DNA of 40,456 nt from Lachnospiraceae bacterium (GTDB lineage Bacteria > Bacillota > Clostridia > Lachnospirales > Lachnospiraceae): NCBI GenBank assembly GCA_022763925.1, contig JALERW010000002.1, forward strand, positions 1 through 40,456, in the 5' to 3' direction. The translations under genes were made by a program, and so were the position numbers. Of the stretch, positions 27,936 to 36,029 are shown one piece after another (the stretch's first letter is position 1; each line of letters starts with the position of its first letter). The notes beneath the pieces were generated by a model. The model saw nothing but the letters and a program-made list of their open reading frames with translations, was not told the origin of the DNA and did no database searches.

Positions 27936-29162
27936 ATGAGGCGACGTCCGGAGCTTCTGATCCCGGCAAGCAGCCTTGAGGTACTGAAGGTTGCGGTGAT
28001 GTACGGGGCGGATGCGGTATATATAGGAGGAGAAGCCTTTGGCCTGCGGGCAAAGGCGAAAAATTTTTCCATGGAGGATATGCGTGAGGGAATTTCCTTT
28101 GCCCACGCCCATGAAGTAAAGGTATATGTGACAGCGAATATTCTGGCTCATAACCGGGATCTTCCGGGAATCCGGGCTTATTTTGAAGAACTGAAGCTGC
28201 TTGGCCCGGATGCTTTGATTATCGCAGATCCGGGAGTCGTACTGCTGGCAAGAGAAATCTGCCCGGAAATTGATATTCATATCAGCACCCAGGCCAATAA
28301 TACCAATTATCTGACCTATCGTTTCTGGCATTCCCAGGGAGCAAAGCGGGTGGTATCTGCCAGGGAGCTTTCCATGGAGGAGCTTAAGGAGCTTCGGCAG
28401 AATATTCCGGATGAGCTTGAAATTGAGACATTTGTTCACGGAGCCATGTGTATTTCCTATTCGGGGCGCTGCCTTCTGAGCAGCTTTCTCACCGGAAGAG
28501 ATGCCAATCAGGGTGCATGTACACATCCCTGCCGATGGAAATATGCCGTCATGGAAGAGACAAGGCCCGGGGAGTATTTTCCGGTATATGAAAATGAACG
28601 AGGAACCTATATTTTCAATTCCCGGGATCTGTGTATGCTGGAGCATATCCCGGAGCTTCTGGATGCGGGAATTGACAGCTTTAAGGTGGAGGGCCGGATG
28701 AAGACTGCTCTCTATGTGGCGACCGTTGCCCGCACGTACCGCAGGGCCATCGATGACTGTCTTGCATCCGTGGAGCGGTATCGGGAGAATCTGCCCTGGT
28801 ATCTGGAGCAGATCACAAGCTGTACCTATCGTTTGTTTACTACCGGTTTTTTCTTCGGAAAGCCGGATGAGCAGGCACAGATCTATGAGAATAATACCTA
28901 TGAACAGGGATATACGTATCTGGGACTTGTGAATAGCTGCATGGAGGACGGTGCCATTCTGACGGAACAGAGGAATAAATTTTCTGTGGGAGAAGAGATT
29001 GAGATCATGAAGCCGGACGGGCGGAATATTCCGGCGGAGGTAAAGGATATCCGGGATGAGGAGGGAAATCCAATGGAAAGCGCTCCCCATCCGAAGCAGA
29101 GGCTTTTTGTTTCCCTGAGCGAAGAGGCGCAGGAATATGATATCCTGAGAAGAAAAGCTTAG
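27936..29162 (+). CDS. Peptidase U32-family protein, probable tRNA uridine-34 hydroxylation factor (TrhP-like)
   Basis: A 408-aa protein of the U32 collagenase-like family: PELLIPASSLEVLKVAVMYGADAVYIGG at the start, ETFVHGAMCISYSGRCLLSSFLTGRDANQGACTHPCRWKY in the middle (the diagnostic motif with clustered cysteines), and a C-terminal beta-barrel region. Despite the name, members next to TrmR hydroxylate U34 in tRNA using prephenate-derived chemistry rather than acting as proteases. Bacillus has two such genes in tandem, but only one is seen here. The start ATG at 27936 follows AAGGAGGAAGAGG. It follows the methyltransferase by 13 bases. Confidence 0.9.
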   Translation: MRRRPELLIPASSLEVLKVAVMYGADAVYIGGEAFGLRAKAKNFSMEDMREGISFAHAHEVKVYVTANILAHNRDLPGIRAYFEELKLLGPDALIIADPGVVLLAREICPEIDIHISTQANNTNYLTYRFWHSQGAKRVVSARELSMEELKELRQNIPDELEIETFVHGAMCISYSGRCLLSSFLTGRDANQGACTHPCRWKYAVMEETRPGEYFPVYENERGTYIFNSRDLCMLEHIPELLDAGIDSFKVEGRMKTALYVATVARTYRRAIDDCLASVERYRENLPWYLEQITSCTYRLFTTGFFFGKPDEQAQIYENNTYEQGYTYLGLVNSCMEDGAILTEQRNKFSVGEEIEIMKPDGRNIPAEVKDIRDEEGNPMESAPHPKQRLFVSLSEEAQEYDILRRKA

Positions 29163-29203
29163 GACAAATCGGCGTCCTGTGTCCCCTTTTGGTGTGGAAA
29201 GGC

Positions 29204-29231
29204 ACGAAGCAATCTTTGAATTCATATCCTA
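29204..29231 (+). promoter_or_regulatory. Candidate mother-cell (SigK/SigE) promoter upstream of sigK
   Basis: AC at 29204-29205, a 17-base spacer and CATATCCTA at 29223-29231 fit the SigK pattern AC-N16/17-CATANNNTA known from Bacillus. The -10 also resembles the SigE type. No SigA-type alternative is evident in the 96-base gap after the U32 gene. The motif is short, so chance occurrence is possible. Confidence 0.4.
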
Positions 29232-29258
29232 TAGTAACTGAATTTTTGAGGTAGCTGT

Positions 29259-29927
29259 TTGAAAACATTTCCGAAGCCTCTTACGGCAGATGAAGAACGG
29301 GAATACCTGAAGAGGTACCGGGAGGGGGATCCGGCTGCCAAGGACGTTCTGATCGAGCGGAATTTGAGGCTGGTGGCGCACATTGTAAAGAAGTATCAGC
29401 ATCCCGAGGAGGATATGGAGGATCTGATTTCCATCGGGACCATCGGCCTTATCAAGGCGGTCATGACCTTTGACGATTCCAAGGGCAGCAGGCTGGCCAC
29501 CTATGCGGCCCGCTGTATAGATAATGAGCTCCTCATGATGCTGCGCTCCAGAAAGAAAACCGCCAGAGATGTTTCTCTGTACGAGCCGATTGGGACAGAC
29601 CGGGAGGGCAATGAGATCAGTCTGCTGGATATCATGGAGCATACGGCTCCGGGAATTGTGGAAAAAATTGATCTGAAGGATAATATTATTCATCTGTACC
29701 GTGTGCTGGATCAGGTGCTGTCCGAACGGGAGTCGCAGGTGATCCGGATGCGGTATGGTCTTTATAACAGGAAAAGCATGACTCAGCGGGAAGTGGCAGA
29801 TATTCTCGGTATTTCCAGATCTTATGTATCCAGAATTGAAAAAAACGCAATACAGAAGCTTCGAAAGGATTTCCAGAAAGATTTTTTCCAAATTGAAAAA
29901 AAGACTTGTCAAAAGACGGATTATTAG
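29259..29927 (+). CDS. sigK: RNA polymerase sporulation sigma factor SigK, without pro-peptide
   Basis: A 222-aa sigma-70 family factor for late mother-cell gene expression in sporulation. Region 2 contains NLRLVAHIVKKYQ, DLISIGTIGLIKAV and LATYAARCIDNELLM. Region 4 contains LSERESQVIRMRYGLY and the helix-turn-helix TQREVADILGISRSYVSRIEKNAIQKLRK. It opens MKTFPKPLTADEEREYL, aligning with FPQPLSSSEEKKYL of Bacillus pro-SigK just after its pro-sequence. An in-frame TGA at 29247-29249 rules out a longer N-terminus. The start is a TTG with GAGG about 7 bases upstream. The gene is uninterrupted, with no skin element. Some clostridia, such as C. difficile, also lack the pro-sequence. Confidence 0.95.
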   Translation: MKTFPKPLTADEEREYLKRYREGDPAAKDVLIERNLRLVAHIVKKYQHPEEDMEDLISIGTIGLIKAVMTFDDSKGSRLATYAARCIDNELLMMLRSRKKTARDVSLYEPIGTDREGNEISLLDIMEHTAPGIVEKIDLKDNIIHLYRVLDQVLSERESQVIRMRYGLYNRKSMTQREVADILGISRSYVSRIEKNAIQKLRKDFQKDFFQIEKKTCQKTDY

Positions 29928-29934
29928 GTATTGT
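29906..29934 (+). promoter_or_regulatory. SigA promoter of the TRAP transporter operon
   Basis: TTGTCA (29906-29911), a 17-base spacer and TATTGT (29929-29934). It lies across the 3' end of sigK, with a palindromic operator candidate starting 13 bases downstream of the -10. Confidence 0.55.
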
Positions 29935-29946
29935 ATTAATATCAAA

Positions 29947-29970
29947 CGTATAATTGTATACAAATATACG
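29947..29970. promoter_or_regulatory. 24-nt palindromic operator candidate in front of the TRAP operon
   Basis: CGTATA (29947-29952), one base, TTGTATACAA (29954-29963), one base, TATACG with the adjoining base up to 29970. All symmetric positions match except one pair (7 and 18). The core TTGTATACAA resembles operators of FadR/FCD-subfamily GntR regulators, which often control TRAP transporters. It sits between the promoter and the ribosome site, where a bound repressor would block transcription. No GntR gene is in the window. Confidence 0.65.
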
Positions 29971-29987
29971 ACAGGAGGAATAGGAGT

Positions 29988-31025
29988 ATGAAGAGAAAGT
30001 TATTCGCAATGCTTATGGCCGCTGCGATGATCGCCGGACTTACAGGCTGTTCCGGAAGTTCCGACAAAGCAGCAGAGACAGATACGAAAGAAGAAGCAGC
30101 TGCTGAGGAAGCAGAGGAGACAGCTGATACTGCCGCTTCCACTGGAAGCGAGCTGAAATTTACTACCGGCGGTGACCAGGGAACCTATTATGGCTTTGGA
30201 AGCGTGCTTGCCGGACAGATTTCCGGTTCTACAGGAACAAAGATTACTGCCATCACTTCCGGAGGTTCTCAGGCGAATATCGAGGCAATGGAGATGGGCG
30301 ATGCTCAGTTTGGTTTTGTACAGTCTGACGTTATGGCATATGCTTATCAGGGAACCAACCTGTTTGACGGAGCAGCAGTGACAGACTTCTCTACCGTTGC
30401 AGCCCTTTACATGGAGCAGGTACAGATCGTTACGTGCAATCCGGATATCAAGACCGTTGCTGATCTGAAGGGCAAGAATGTATCCATCGGCGCTCCGGGA
30501 TCCGGTGTATATTTCAATGCAATTGATATTCTCGGTGCATATGGCCTGACCGAGGATGACATCACTCCGACCTATGAGTCCTTCGGCGACAGTGCAGAGA
30601 GCCTTCAGGACGGAAAGATCGATGCAGCGTTCATCGTTGCAGGTGCTCCGACCACAGCAGTTACATCTCTGGCTACTTCCAAGGATATTTACCTGGTAGG
30701 ACTGGATTCTGAGCACATTGATAGTCTGATTGCAGACTGCCCGTACTACAGCAAGAATGTGATCGCTGCTGATACCTATGGTCTGGCAGAGGATGTGGAG
30801 ACCGTTGCGGTAGGTGCAGTTGTTATCGCAAGAGATGATGTATCCGAGGAGGATGTATATAATTTTGTTTCCGCTATTTTCGAGAATCAGGAGACAATTA
30901 CCAACGCGCATGCAAAAGGAGCAGAACTGGATCTTGAGTTCGCTACTTCCGTAACCGCGGTTCCGTATCATGCAGGAGCAGCGAAGTATTTCGCAGAGAA
31001 AGGGCTGGATGTCAGCACCAAATAA
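29988..31025 (+). CDS. TAXI-family TRAP transporter solute-binding lipoprotein
   Basis: A 345-aa extracellular binding protein. The lipoprotein signal has a positive start MKRKLF, a hydrophobic core and lipobox LTGC (Cys21), then an acidic Ala/Glu-rich linker to about residue 50. The mature domain shows the TAXI pattern: FTTGGDQGTYYGFGSVLAGQIS, NIEAMEMGDAQFGFVQSDVMAYAY, LKGKNVSIGAPGSGVYFNAIDIL and VAGAPTTAVTSLA. The ligand is unknown; characterised TAXI relatives bind glutamate or other small organic acids. The start ATG has a double ribosome site AGGAGG...GGAG. The fused permease follows after 130 bases with a hairpin between. Codon use looks biased, suggesting high expression. Confidence 0.94.
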   Translation: MKRKLFAMLMAAAMIAGLTGCSGSSDKAAETDTKEEAAAEEAEETADTAASTGSELKFTTGGDQGTYYGFGSVLAGQISGSTGTKITAITSGGSQANIEAMEMGDAQFGFVQSDVMAYAYQGTNLFDGAAVTDFSTVAALYMEQVQIVTCNPDIKTVADLKGKNVSIGAPGSGVYFNAIDILGAYGLTEDDITPTYESFGDSAESLQDGKIDAAFIVAGAPTTAVTSLATSKDIYLVGLDSEHIDSLIADCPYYSKNVIAADTYGLAEDVETVAVGAVVIARDDVSEEDVYNFVSAIFENQETITNAHAKGAELDLEFATSVTAVPYHAGAAKYFAEKGLDVSTK

Positions 31026-31050
31026 ATTTGCTTCCGTTTGAAGATGCGAA

Positions 31051-31078
31051 GACTGCGACAGGTTTTCCTGCCGCAGTC
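31051..31078 (+). terminator. Intercistronic hairpin/partial terminator between TRAP binding protein and permease
   Basis: GACTGCG-A-CAGG (31051-31062), loop TTTT, CCTG-C-CGCAGTC (31067-31078): an 11-bp stem with one internal mismatch, followed by CTTTGTGGTTTT. A partial terminator or 3'-end stabiliser here would let the cell make much more binding protein than permease. Confidence 0.7.
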
Positions 31079-31155
31079 CTTTGTGGTTTTATGGGGATAT
31101 GAAATAAGCGGCAGAAAGAGGGGAGCTGCGGCGGCAAAGAAAGAGAGGAATACGA

Positions 31156-33120
31156 ATGAGTTTTTTGAATAAGGATAAGAATCCTCCGGTGGACGCGGTC
31201 AATACGGACACTCCTGATGTCGGAACGGCTGCTGATGTGGAAGAAGTCATGAAGAAATACGACAGGGAGTCGAATACCCGTATCTGGGAAGGCAAGCCGA
31301 AGACCGCACTGCGCTGGCTGATGGTATTGTTCTCTGTTTACTGCATTCTGGTTACCCTTTTTGGAAAAGGTTTGAGAGAGGTTCGCCTGACCCGTTTCCT
31401 TGGTATGATCCTGATTGTGGGATATTTGAATTTCCCGGCCCGTAAGGGGGATTCCAGGGTAAACCATGTGCCGTGGTATGATATTCTGATCATGATTGTG
31501 GGAGCAGGAGGGTTTTTCTATTTTTCCAATCATGCAAGAGAAATTCTCATGCAGGCAACGAAGATTACCCGTAATCCGGTCATGGTGGTGATGGCCATTC
31601 TGTCCATGCTGGCGCTGATGGAGCTGTGCCGCCGGAGTGTCGGAATTCCCATTTTATGCGTAGTGGGAGCCCTGCTTGTATATACCTTTGCAAATGTTCG
31701 TTTCGGCAAGGTGATATATGATCTGTTTTTTACAACCTCAGGTGTTATGAACACGCCGATCGACGTCTGTGCAAAATATATTGTTGTGTTTATTATTTTC
31801 GGAGCATTCCTGGAACGGACGGGGATCGCCAGCTTCTTTATTGACCTGGCCAATTCCATTGCCGGTTCTTCTGCCGGAGGCCCGGCCAAGGTGGCAGTTA
31901 TTTCTTCTGCGCTCTGCGGAATGGTTTCCGGTTCTTCTGTTGGAAATACCGTAACTACAGGCTCCGTTACGATTCCGATGATGAAGAAGACCGGATATCA
32001 GGGGGAGTTTGCCGGTGCGGTTGAAGCTGCGGCTTCCACCGGAGGACAGATCATGCCGCCGATTATGGGAGCGGCTGCCTTCCTGATGGCGGAGTATATG
32101 GGTGTCAGCTATGCGGAAGTGGCACTTCGTGCGATCCTGCCGGCTGTATTGTATTTTGCGGGTATTTATATTGCGGTGCATCTGGAGGCAAAGAAGCTGG
32201 GACTGAAGGGAATTCCCAGGGAAGAACTTCCCAAAATGCGCCATCTGATCAAAAAAATATATCTTCTGGCTCCGCTGGTTGTGCTGGTTGTTCTGGTATC
32301 CACCAATACCCGTACGATGCAGTTTTCGGCAGCAGTTGCCATCGGTGTGACGATTCTTGTCGGACTTGTAAACAAGGATGACCGGATCACCTTCCGAAAG
32401 ATGGTCGATGCACTGGAGGCGGGCTGTAAAGGAACGATTACCGTTGCAGTGGCCTGCGCAATGGCAGGTATTGTATCCGGATGTATTACTTCTACCGGAC
32501 TGGCATCCAAGCTGATCACAGCTATCGTATCCGTGTCCGGAGGTCATGCGATTATCGCACTGGTGCTGACCATGATCTGCTGTATCATTCTCGGCATGGG
32601 TGTACCTACGACAGCAAATTACTGCATCATGGCCGCAACCTGTGCTCCGATCCTGATGAGCCCGGAGATCGGTATTCCCACGGTTGCTGCACATTTCTTT
32701 GTATTCTATTTTGGAATTGTGGCAGATATTACTCCGCCTGTGGCTCTGGCAGCCTACGCGGGAAGTGCCATTGCAAAGGCTCCGCCGATGCGGACCGCTT
32801 TCAATGCGACCCGGCTTGCGATCGCAGCATTTATTGTACCGTATATTTTTGCCTTCAGCCCGGCGCTTCTGTTTATCAATACGAATGCGGTGGAGGTTGT
32901 ACAGATCTGTATTACTGCAGTGGCCGGCATATTTGGAGTGGCAGCGGGCCTGAGCGGCTTCCTGTACCGGAAGATGAACGTACCGATCCGCGTCATCAGC
33001 ATTGCCGGAGGCCTGACGCTTCTGATTCCGGGACTGGCCAGCGATGTGATTGGTCTGGTATTGATCGTAGGCATGGTTTTATGGCAGAGAAAAGGAGCTT
33101 CCAGTCCGGCTGCCGCATAG
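31156..33120 (+). CDS. TRAP transporter permease, fused DctQM type (TAXI system)
   Basis: A 654-aa polytopic membrane protein. The cytoplasmic N-terminus (about 50 residues) is followed by the small-subunit-like (4TM) part and then the large 12-TM part, with typical segments RTGIASFFIDLANSIAG, GMVSGSSVGNTVTTGSVTIPMMKKTGY, GGQIMPPIMGAAAFLMAEY and LGMGVPTTANYCIMAATCAP. The fused architecture is standard for TAXI-TRAP systems. It uses an ion gradient (usually Na+) for high-affinity uptake of the ligand captured by the preceding lipoprotein. The start ATG at 31156 follows AAAGAGAGG. A terminator lies 46 bases after the stop, so this is a two-gene operon. Confidence 0.95.
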   Translation: MSFLNKDKNPPVDAVNTDTPDVGTAADVEEVMKKYDRESNTRIWEGKPKTALRWLMVLFSVYCILVTLFGKGLREVRLTRFLGMILIVGYLNFPARKGDSRVNHVPWYDILIMIVGAGGFFYFSNHAREILMQATKITRNPVMVVMAILSMLALMELCRRSVGIPILCVVGALLVYTFANVRFGKVIYDLFFTTSGVMNTPIDVCAKYIVVFIIFGAFLERTGIASFFIDLANSIAGSSAGGPAKVAVISSALCGMVSGSSVGNTVTTGSVTIPMMKKTGYQGEFAGAVEAAASTGGQIMPPIMGAAAFLMAEYMGVSYAEVALRAILPAVLYFAGIYIAVHLEAKKLGLKGIPREELPKMRHLIKKIYLLAPLVVLVVLVSTNTRTMQFSAAVAIGVTILVGLVNKDDRITFRKMVDALEAGCKGTITVAVACAMAGIVSGCITSTGLASKLITAIVSVSGGHAIIALVLTMICCIILGMGVPTTANYCIMAATCAPILMSPEIGIPTVAAHFFVFYFGIVADITPPVALAAYAGSAIAKAPPMRTAFNATRLAIAAFIVPYIFAFSPALLFINTNAVEVVQICITAVAGIFGVAAGLSGFLYRKMNVPIRVISIAGGLTLLIPGLASDVIGLVLIVGMVLWQRKGASSPAAA

Positions 33121-33165
33121 GATTGTGAGTGTTAACTGAAAATCGATTTGCAGAAAGAAGAAATG

Positions 33166-33196
33166 AAGGGAATCGTGGTTGAACGGTTCCCTTTCT
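33166..33196 (+). terminator. Terminator of the TRAP operon
   Basis: AAGGGAA (33166-33172) pairs with TTCCCTT (33187-33193), with inner CGT/ACG pairs, and is followed by a short T-rich CTT. The stem is good but the T-run is short, so some read-through is possible. Confidence 0.65.
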
Positions 33197-33207
33197 TATG
33201 CTATAAT
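33179..33207 (+). promoter_or_regulatory. SigA promoter of yifB-dprA-topA
   Basis: TTGAAC (33179-33184), a 17-base spacer, perfect TATAAT (33202-33207). The -35 hexamer lies in the loop and inner stem of the preceding terminator, so the two elements overlap physically. Confidence 0.65.
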
Positions 33208-33306
33208 CAGACAATAATCGTGATTTTTATTTCTGAAAGATTCCGGGCGTTCGCCCACTTTTTCCTCAGAATGCAAAAAACAGAATAAAAGGAGTGTGGT
33301 GAAAGC

Positions 33307-34839
33307 GTGTTCAGTACCGTTCATTCTGCTCTCATATATGGGATGCAGCCGCAGGAGGTACAGGTGGAGACCGATATCAGTGAGGGCCTTCCGGTTTTTT
33401 CCATGGTAGGAGATTTGTCTTCCTCTGTCCGGGAGGCCCAGGCAAGAGTGTGCACGGCGATTCGGAATGCCGGCGTGACGATTCCGGCCAGAAGAATTAC
33501 CGTTAATATGTCCCCGGCAGGCGTGCGCAAGCAGGGAGCCAGATTTGATCTGCCGCTGGCAGTTTCTGTGCTGGCTGCCATGGGTCTTGTCCGTCAGGAG
33601 ATATTGAAGGAAACCCTGATTGTTGGCGAGCTTGGACTGGATGGAAGCATCCGACCGGTAAGCGGGATCCTTCCGACTGTGCTTTTTGCCCGGAATATGG
33701 GGTATAAGCGTTGCCTGGTTCCCCGGGAAAATGTTCGGGAGGGAAGTATCATCGGAGGAATCGACTGCGTGGGGGCCGACGCACTGAAGGAAGCACTGAA
33801 GCTTCTGAATCATCCGGAAGAGAGGAAGGAATGTGAGCTCTCTTTTGAAAGGCTTATAGAATCCCATAGGGAATATGAGGTGGATTTCTCAGAGATCCGG
33901 GGGCAGCCACTGGTAAGGCGTGCAGCAGAGGTGGCTGTGGCCGGTATGCATAATCTGCTGCTTCTAGGTCCTCCCGGAACCGGAAAGACCATGCTTGCAC
34001 AAAGGCTTCCCACAATTTTTCCAAAGCTGACGCTGGAAGAGAGCATAGAAATTTCCAAAATATACAGTGTGTCCGGAATGCTGAGCGAGGAACAGCCTCT
34101 GATCGCCAGACGTCCCTTTCGGGTACCTCATCATACATTGACCGCTGCTTCCCTGTGCGGCGGAGGAAGAAACCCCACGCCCGGAGAGGTAAGTCTTGCA
34201 CATTTGGGTGTTCTGTTTCTGGATGAGCTGACGGAATATCCGAAGCATGTGCTGGAATGCCTAAGACAGCCGATGGAAGACGGTCGGATACAGATCACCC
34301 GGGTACAGGGGAGCTGTGTCTATCCGGCACAGTTTATGACAGTAGCCGCGTTAAATCCGTGTCCCTGTGGGTATTATCCGGACCGGGAGCGCTGTACCTG
34401 CGGGGTTCGTCAGATTCGAAGCCATCTGGATCATATCAGTCAGCCGCTGCTGGACCGGATGGACCTGTGTGTAGAGGTTCGACAGCTTCCTTATCAGGAG
34501 CTGCACTGCAGGGTAAAAGGAGAATGCTCAGAAGAAATCCGGGAGCGAGTGGAAGCTGCCGTGGAACGTCAGAGAGAACGGTATAAAGGGACCGATATCC
34601 GTTTTAATTCCCGGATTCCCGCTTCCAGAATGGAAGAATTCTGTCCGCTTGGAAGAAAAGAGGAGAAAAGGCTGGAGGAAATTTTTCAAAAGCTGGAATT
34701 AAGCACCAGAGCTTATCATAAAATTCTAAAAGTAGCCAGAACCCTGGCGGATCTGGAGGACTGCCCGGTCATCGGGATCCGTCATCTGAACGAAGCGGTC
34801 TGCTTCCGGTCTATCGATAAAAAGTACTGGATACGATAA
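33307..34839 (+). CDS. YifB/ComM-family Mg chelatase-like AAA+ ATPase
   Basis: A 510-aa protein. The N-terminal Lon-protease-like domain (MFSTVHSALIYGMQPQEVQVETDISEGLPVFSMVG, with GELGLDGSIRPVSGILP) precedes the AAA+ core: Walker A LLGPPGTGKTMLAQRLP (about 218-234), Walker B VLFLDELTEY (about 302), and a C-terminal lid with a zinc-like cysteine group (CPCGYYPDRERCTC). ComM of Haemophilus and Vibrio is a hexameric branch-migration helicase aiding integration of incoming DNA. dprA follows 17 bases later, fitting a transformation or recombination role. Start is GTG at 33307; AAGGAG lies about 12 bases upstream, somewhat far, and no better in-frame start was found. Confidence 0.94.
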   Translation: MFSTVHSALIYGMQPQEVQVETDISEGLPVFSMVGDLSSSVREAQARVCTAIRNAGVTIPARRITVNMSPAGVRKQGARFDLPLAVSVLAAMGLVRQEILKETLIVGELGLDGSIRPVSGILPTVLFARNMGYKRCLVPRENVREGSIIGGIDCVGADALKEALKLLNHPEERKECELSFERLIESHREYEVDFSEIRGQPLVRRAAEVAVAGMHNLLLLGPPGTGKTMLAQRLPTIFPKLTLEESIEISKIYSVSGMLSEEQPLIARRPFRVPHHTLTAASLCGGGRNPTPGEVSLAHLGVLFLDELTEYPKHVLECLRQPMEDGRIQITRVQGSCVYPAQFMTVAALNPCPCGYYPDRERCTCGVRQIRSHLDHISQPLLDRMDLCVEVRQLPYQELHCRVKGECSEEIRERVEAAVERQRERYKGTDIRFNSRIPASRMEEFCPLGRKEEKRLEEIFQKLELSTRAYHKILKVARTLADLEDCPVIGIRHLNEAVCFRSIDKKYWIR

Positions 34840-34856
34840 TATGGGGAGGATGGAGC

Positions 34857-35999
34857 ATGAAGAAGGACCAAATATCCATACCGGAGGAAGCATCCTGGGA
34901 GGATCAGGACGCATATGCATACTGGCTGACGCGAAGATATAATGTCCGCTGTCAGACAAAGGAGAGGCTTCTTGCCTGTGCCGGTTCTCCGAAAGATGTA
35001 TATAATATGAAGGAACAGCATCTGGAGAAGCTGAATTTCCTGACACAGAGGGAAAAGGAAATTCTGATTCGTTCCGCAAAGGAGCAGCCGGAACGATTGT
35101 ATGAATGCTTTCGGAAGGAGGGGGGAAACTTTACGTGTATCGGCCGAAGGGATTATCCCGGACGATTAAAGCCGCTGAAGGACCGGCCCTTCGGTTTCTT
35201 CTATTACGGAACACTTCCGGCTGATGAAGCTCCTGCAGTAGGTATTGTGGGAGCGCGTGGATGCTCAGATTACGGCAGAGCAGCTGCGGGATCCTTCGCG
35301 GATGCGATCGCCAGGGCAGGAGCAGTGGTGGTGAGCGGTATGGCGTGCGGAATTGACCGGACAGCGGGAGAGGCGGCACTGGATGCGGGAGGGACAAGCT
35401 GCGCGGTCCTTGGCTGTGGGATCGATATCTGCTATCCGGAGTCGTCATTTTCCCTGTACTGGCGGCTGCGCCGGGAAGGCTGCGTGCTGTCCGAATATCC
35501 CCCGGGAACAGCGCCGCTGGCCCGGCATTTCCCGGCCAGGAACCGGATCATCAGCGCCCTGTCGGATAAGCTGCTGGTGATTGAGGCCCGGAAGAAAAGC
35601 GGATCTCTCATTACGGCAGATATGGCGCTGGAGCAGGGAAGAGATGTCTTTGCGGTTCCGGGAAGAATCTCGGATCCATTGAGCAGGGGCTGCAATGAGC
35701 TGATCCGTCAGGGGGCGGGAGTGGCCTTGAGCCCTCAAAGTCTCCTTCTGGATATGGGGATTTTTTCTTCCGAAAATATAAACAAATGTAAAAAAAATGA
35801 GAATTCGCTTGCAAAGGAAGAAAAGTTGTTGTATAGTTGTGTGGATTTGAGACCTTTAAGCTTGGAGGAATTGACAGAAAAATCGGGGCTTTCGGTGTCT
35901 GAAACAATGGAATTGCTGCTGAATCTGCAGCTTAAGGGGTATATATCCGAAGCTTCCCGGAATCATTATGTGCGTACCGCTCTGGATGCCGGAGAGTGA
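34857..35999 (+). CDS. dprA: DNA-processing protein DprA
   Basis: A 380-aa single-strand DNA-binding protein that loads RecA on incoming DNA. An N-terminal SAM-like helical region (up to about 100) precedes the Rossmann-like domain with VGIVGARGCSDYGR, VVVSGMACGIDRTAGEAAL, CAVLGCGIDICYPES, LARHFPARNRIISALSD and KKSGSLITADMALEQGRDVFAVPG, all canonical. A C-terminal winged-helix-like DML1 region closes it (LSLEELTEKSGLSVSETMELLLNLQLKGYI). The start ATG follows GGGGAGGATGGAG. topA starts 30 bases after the stop. Confidence 0.96.
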   Translation: MKKDQISIPEEASWEDQDAYAYWLTRRYNVRCQTKERLLACAGSPKDVYNMKEQHLEKLNFLTQREKEILIRSAKEQPERLYECFRKEGGNFTCIGRRDYPGRLKPLKDRPFGFFYYGTLPADEAPAVGIVGARGCSDYGRAAAGSFADAIARAGAVVVSGMACGIDRTAGEAALDAGGTSCAVLGCGIDICYPESSFSLYWRLRREGCVLSEYPPGTAPLARHFPARNRIISALSDKLLVIEARKKSGSLITADMALEQGRDVFAVPGRISDPLSRGCNELIRQGAGVALSPQSLLLDMGIFSSENINKCKKNENSLAKEEKLLYSCVDLRPLSLEELTEKSGLSVSETMELLLNLQLKGYISEASRNHYVRTALDAGE

Positions 36000-36029
36000 C
36001 GGATTTGCAGTATGGAGGGTTCTTTTTTT

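Noticed and set aside
29161-29195. Terminator after the U32 gene (AGGAC/GTCCT)
   Set aside because: The 5-bp stem is weak and the following CCCCTTTT is not directly adjacent; not called as a terminator.
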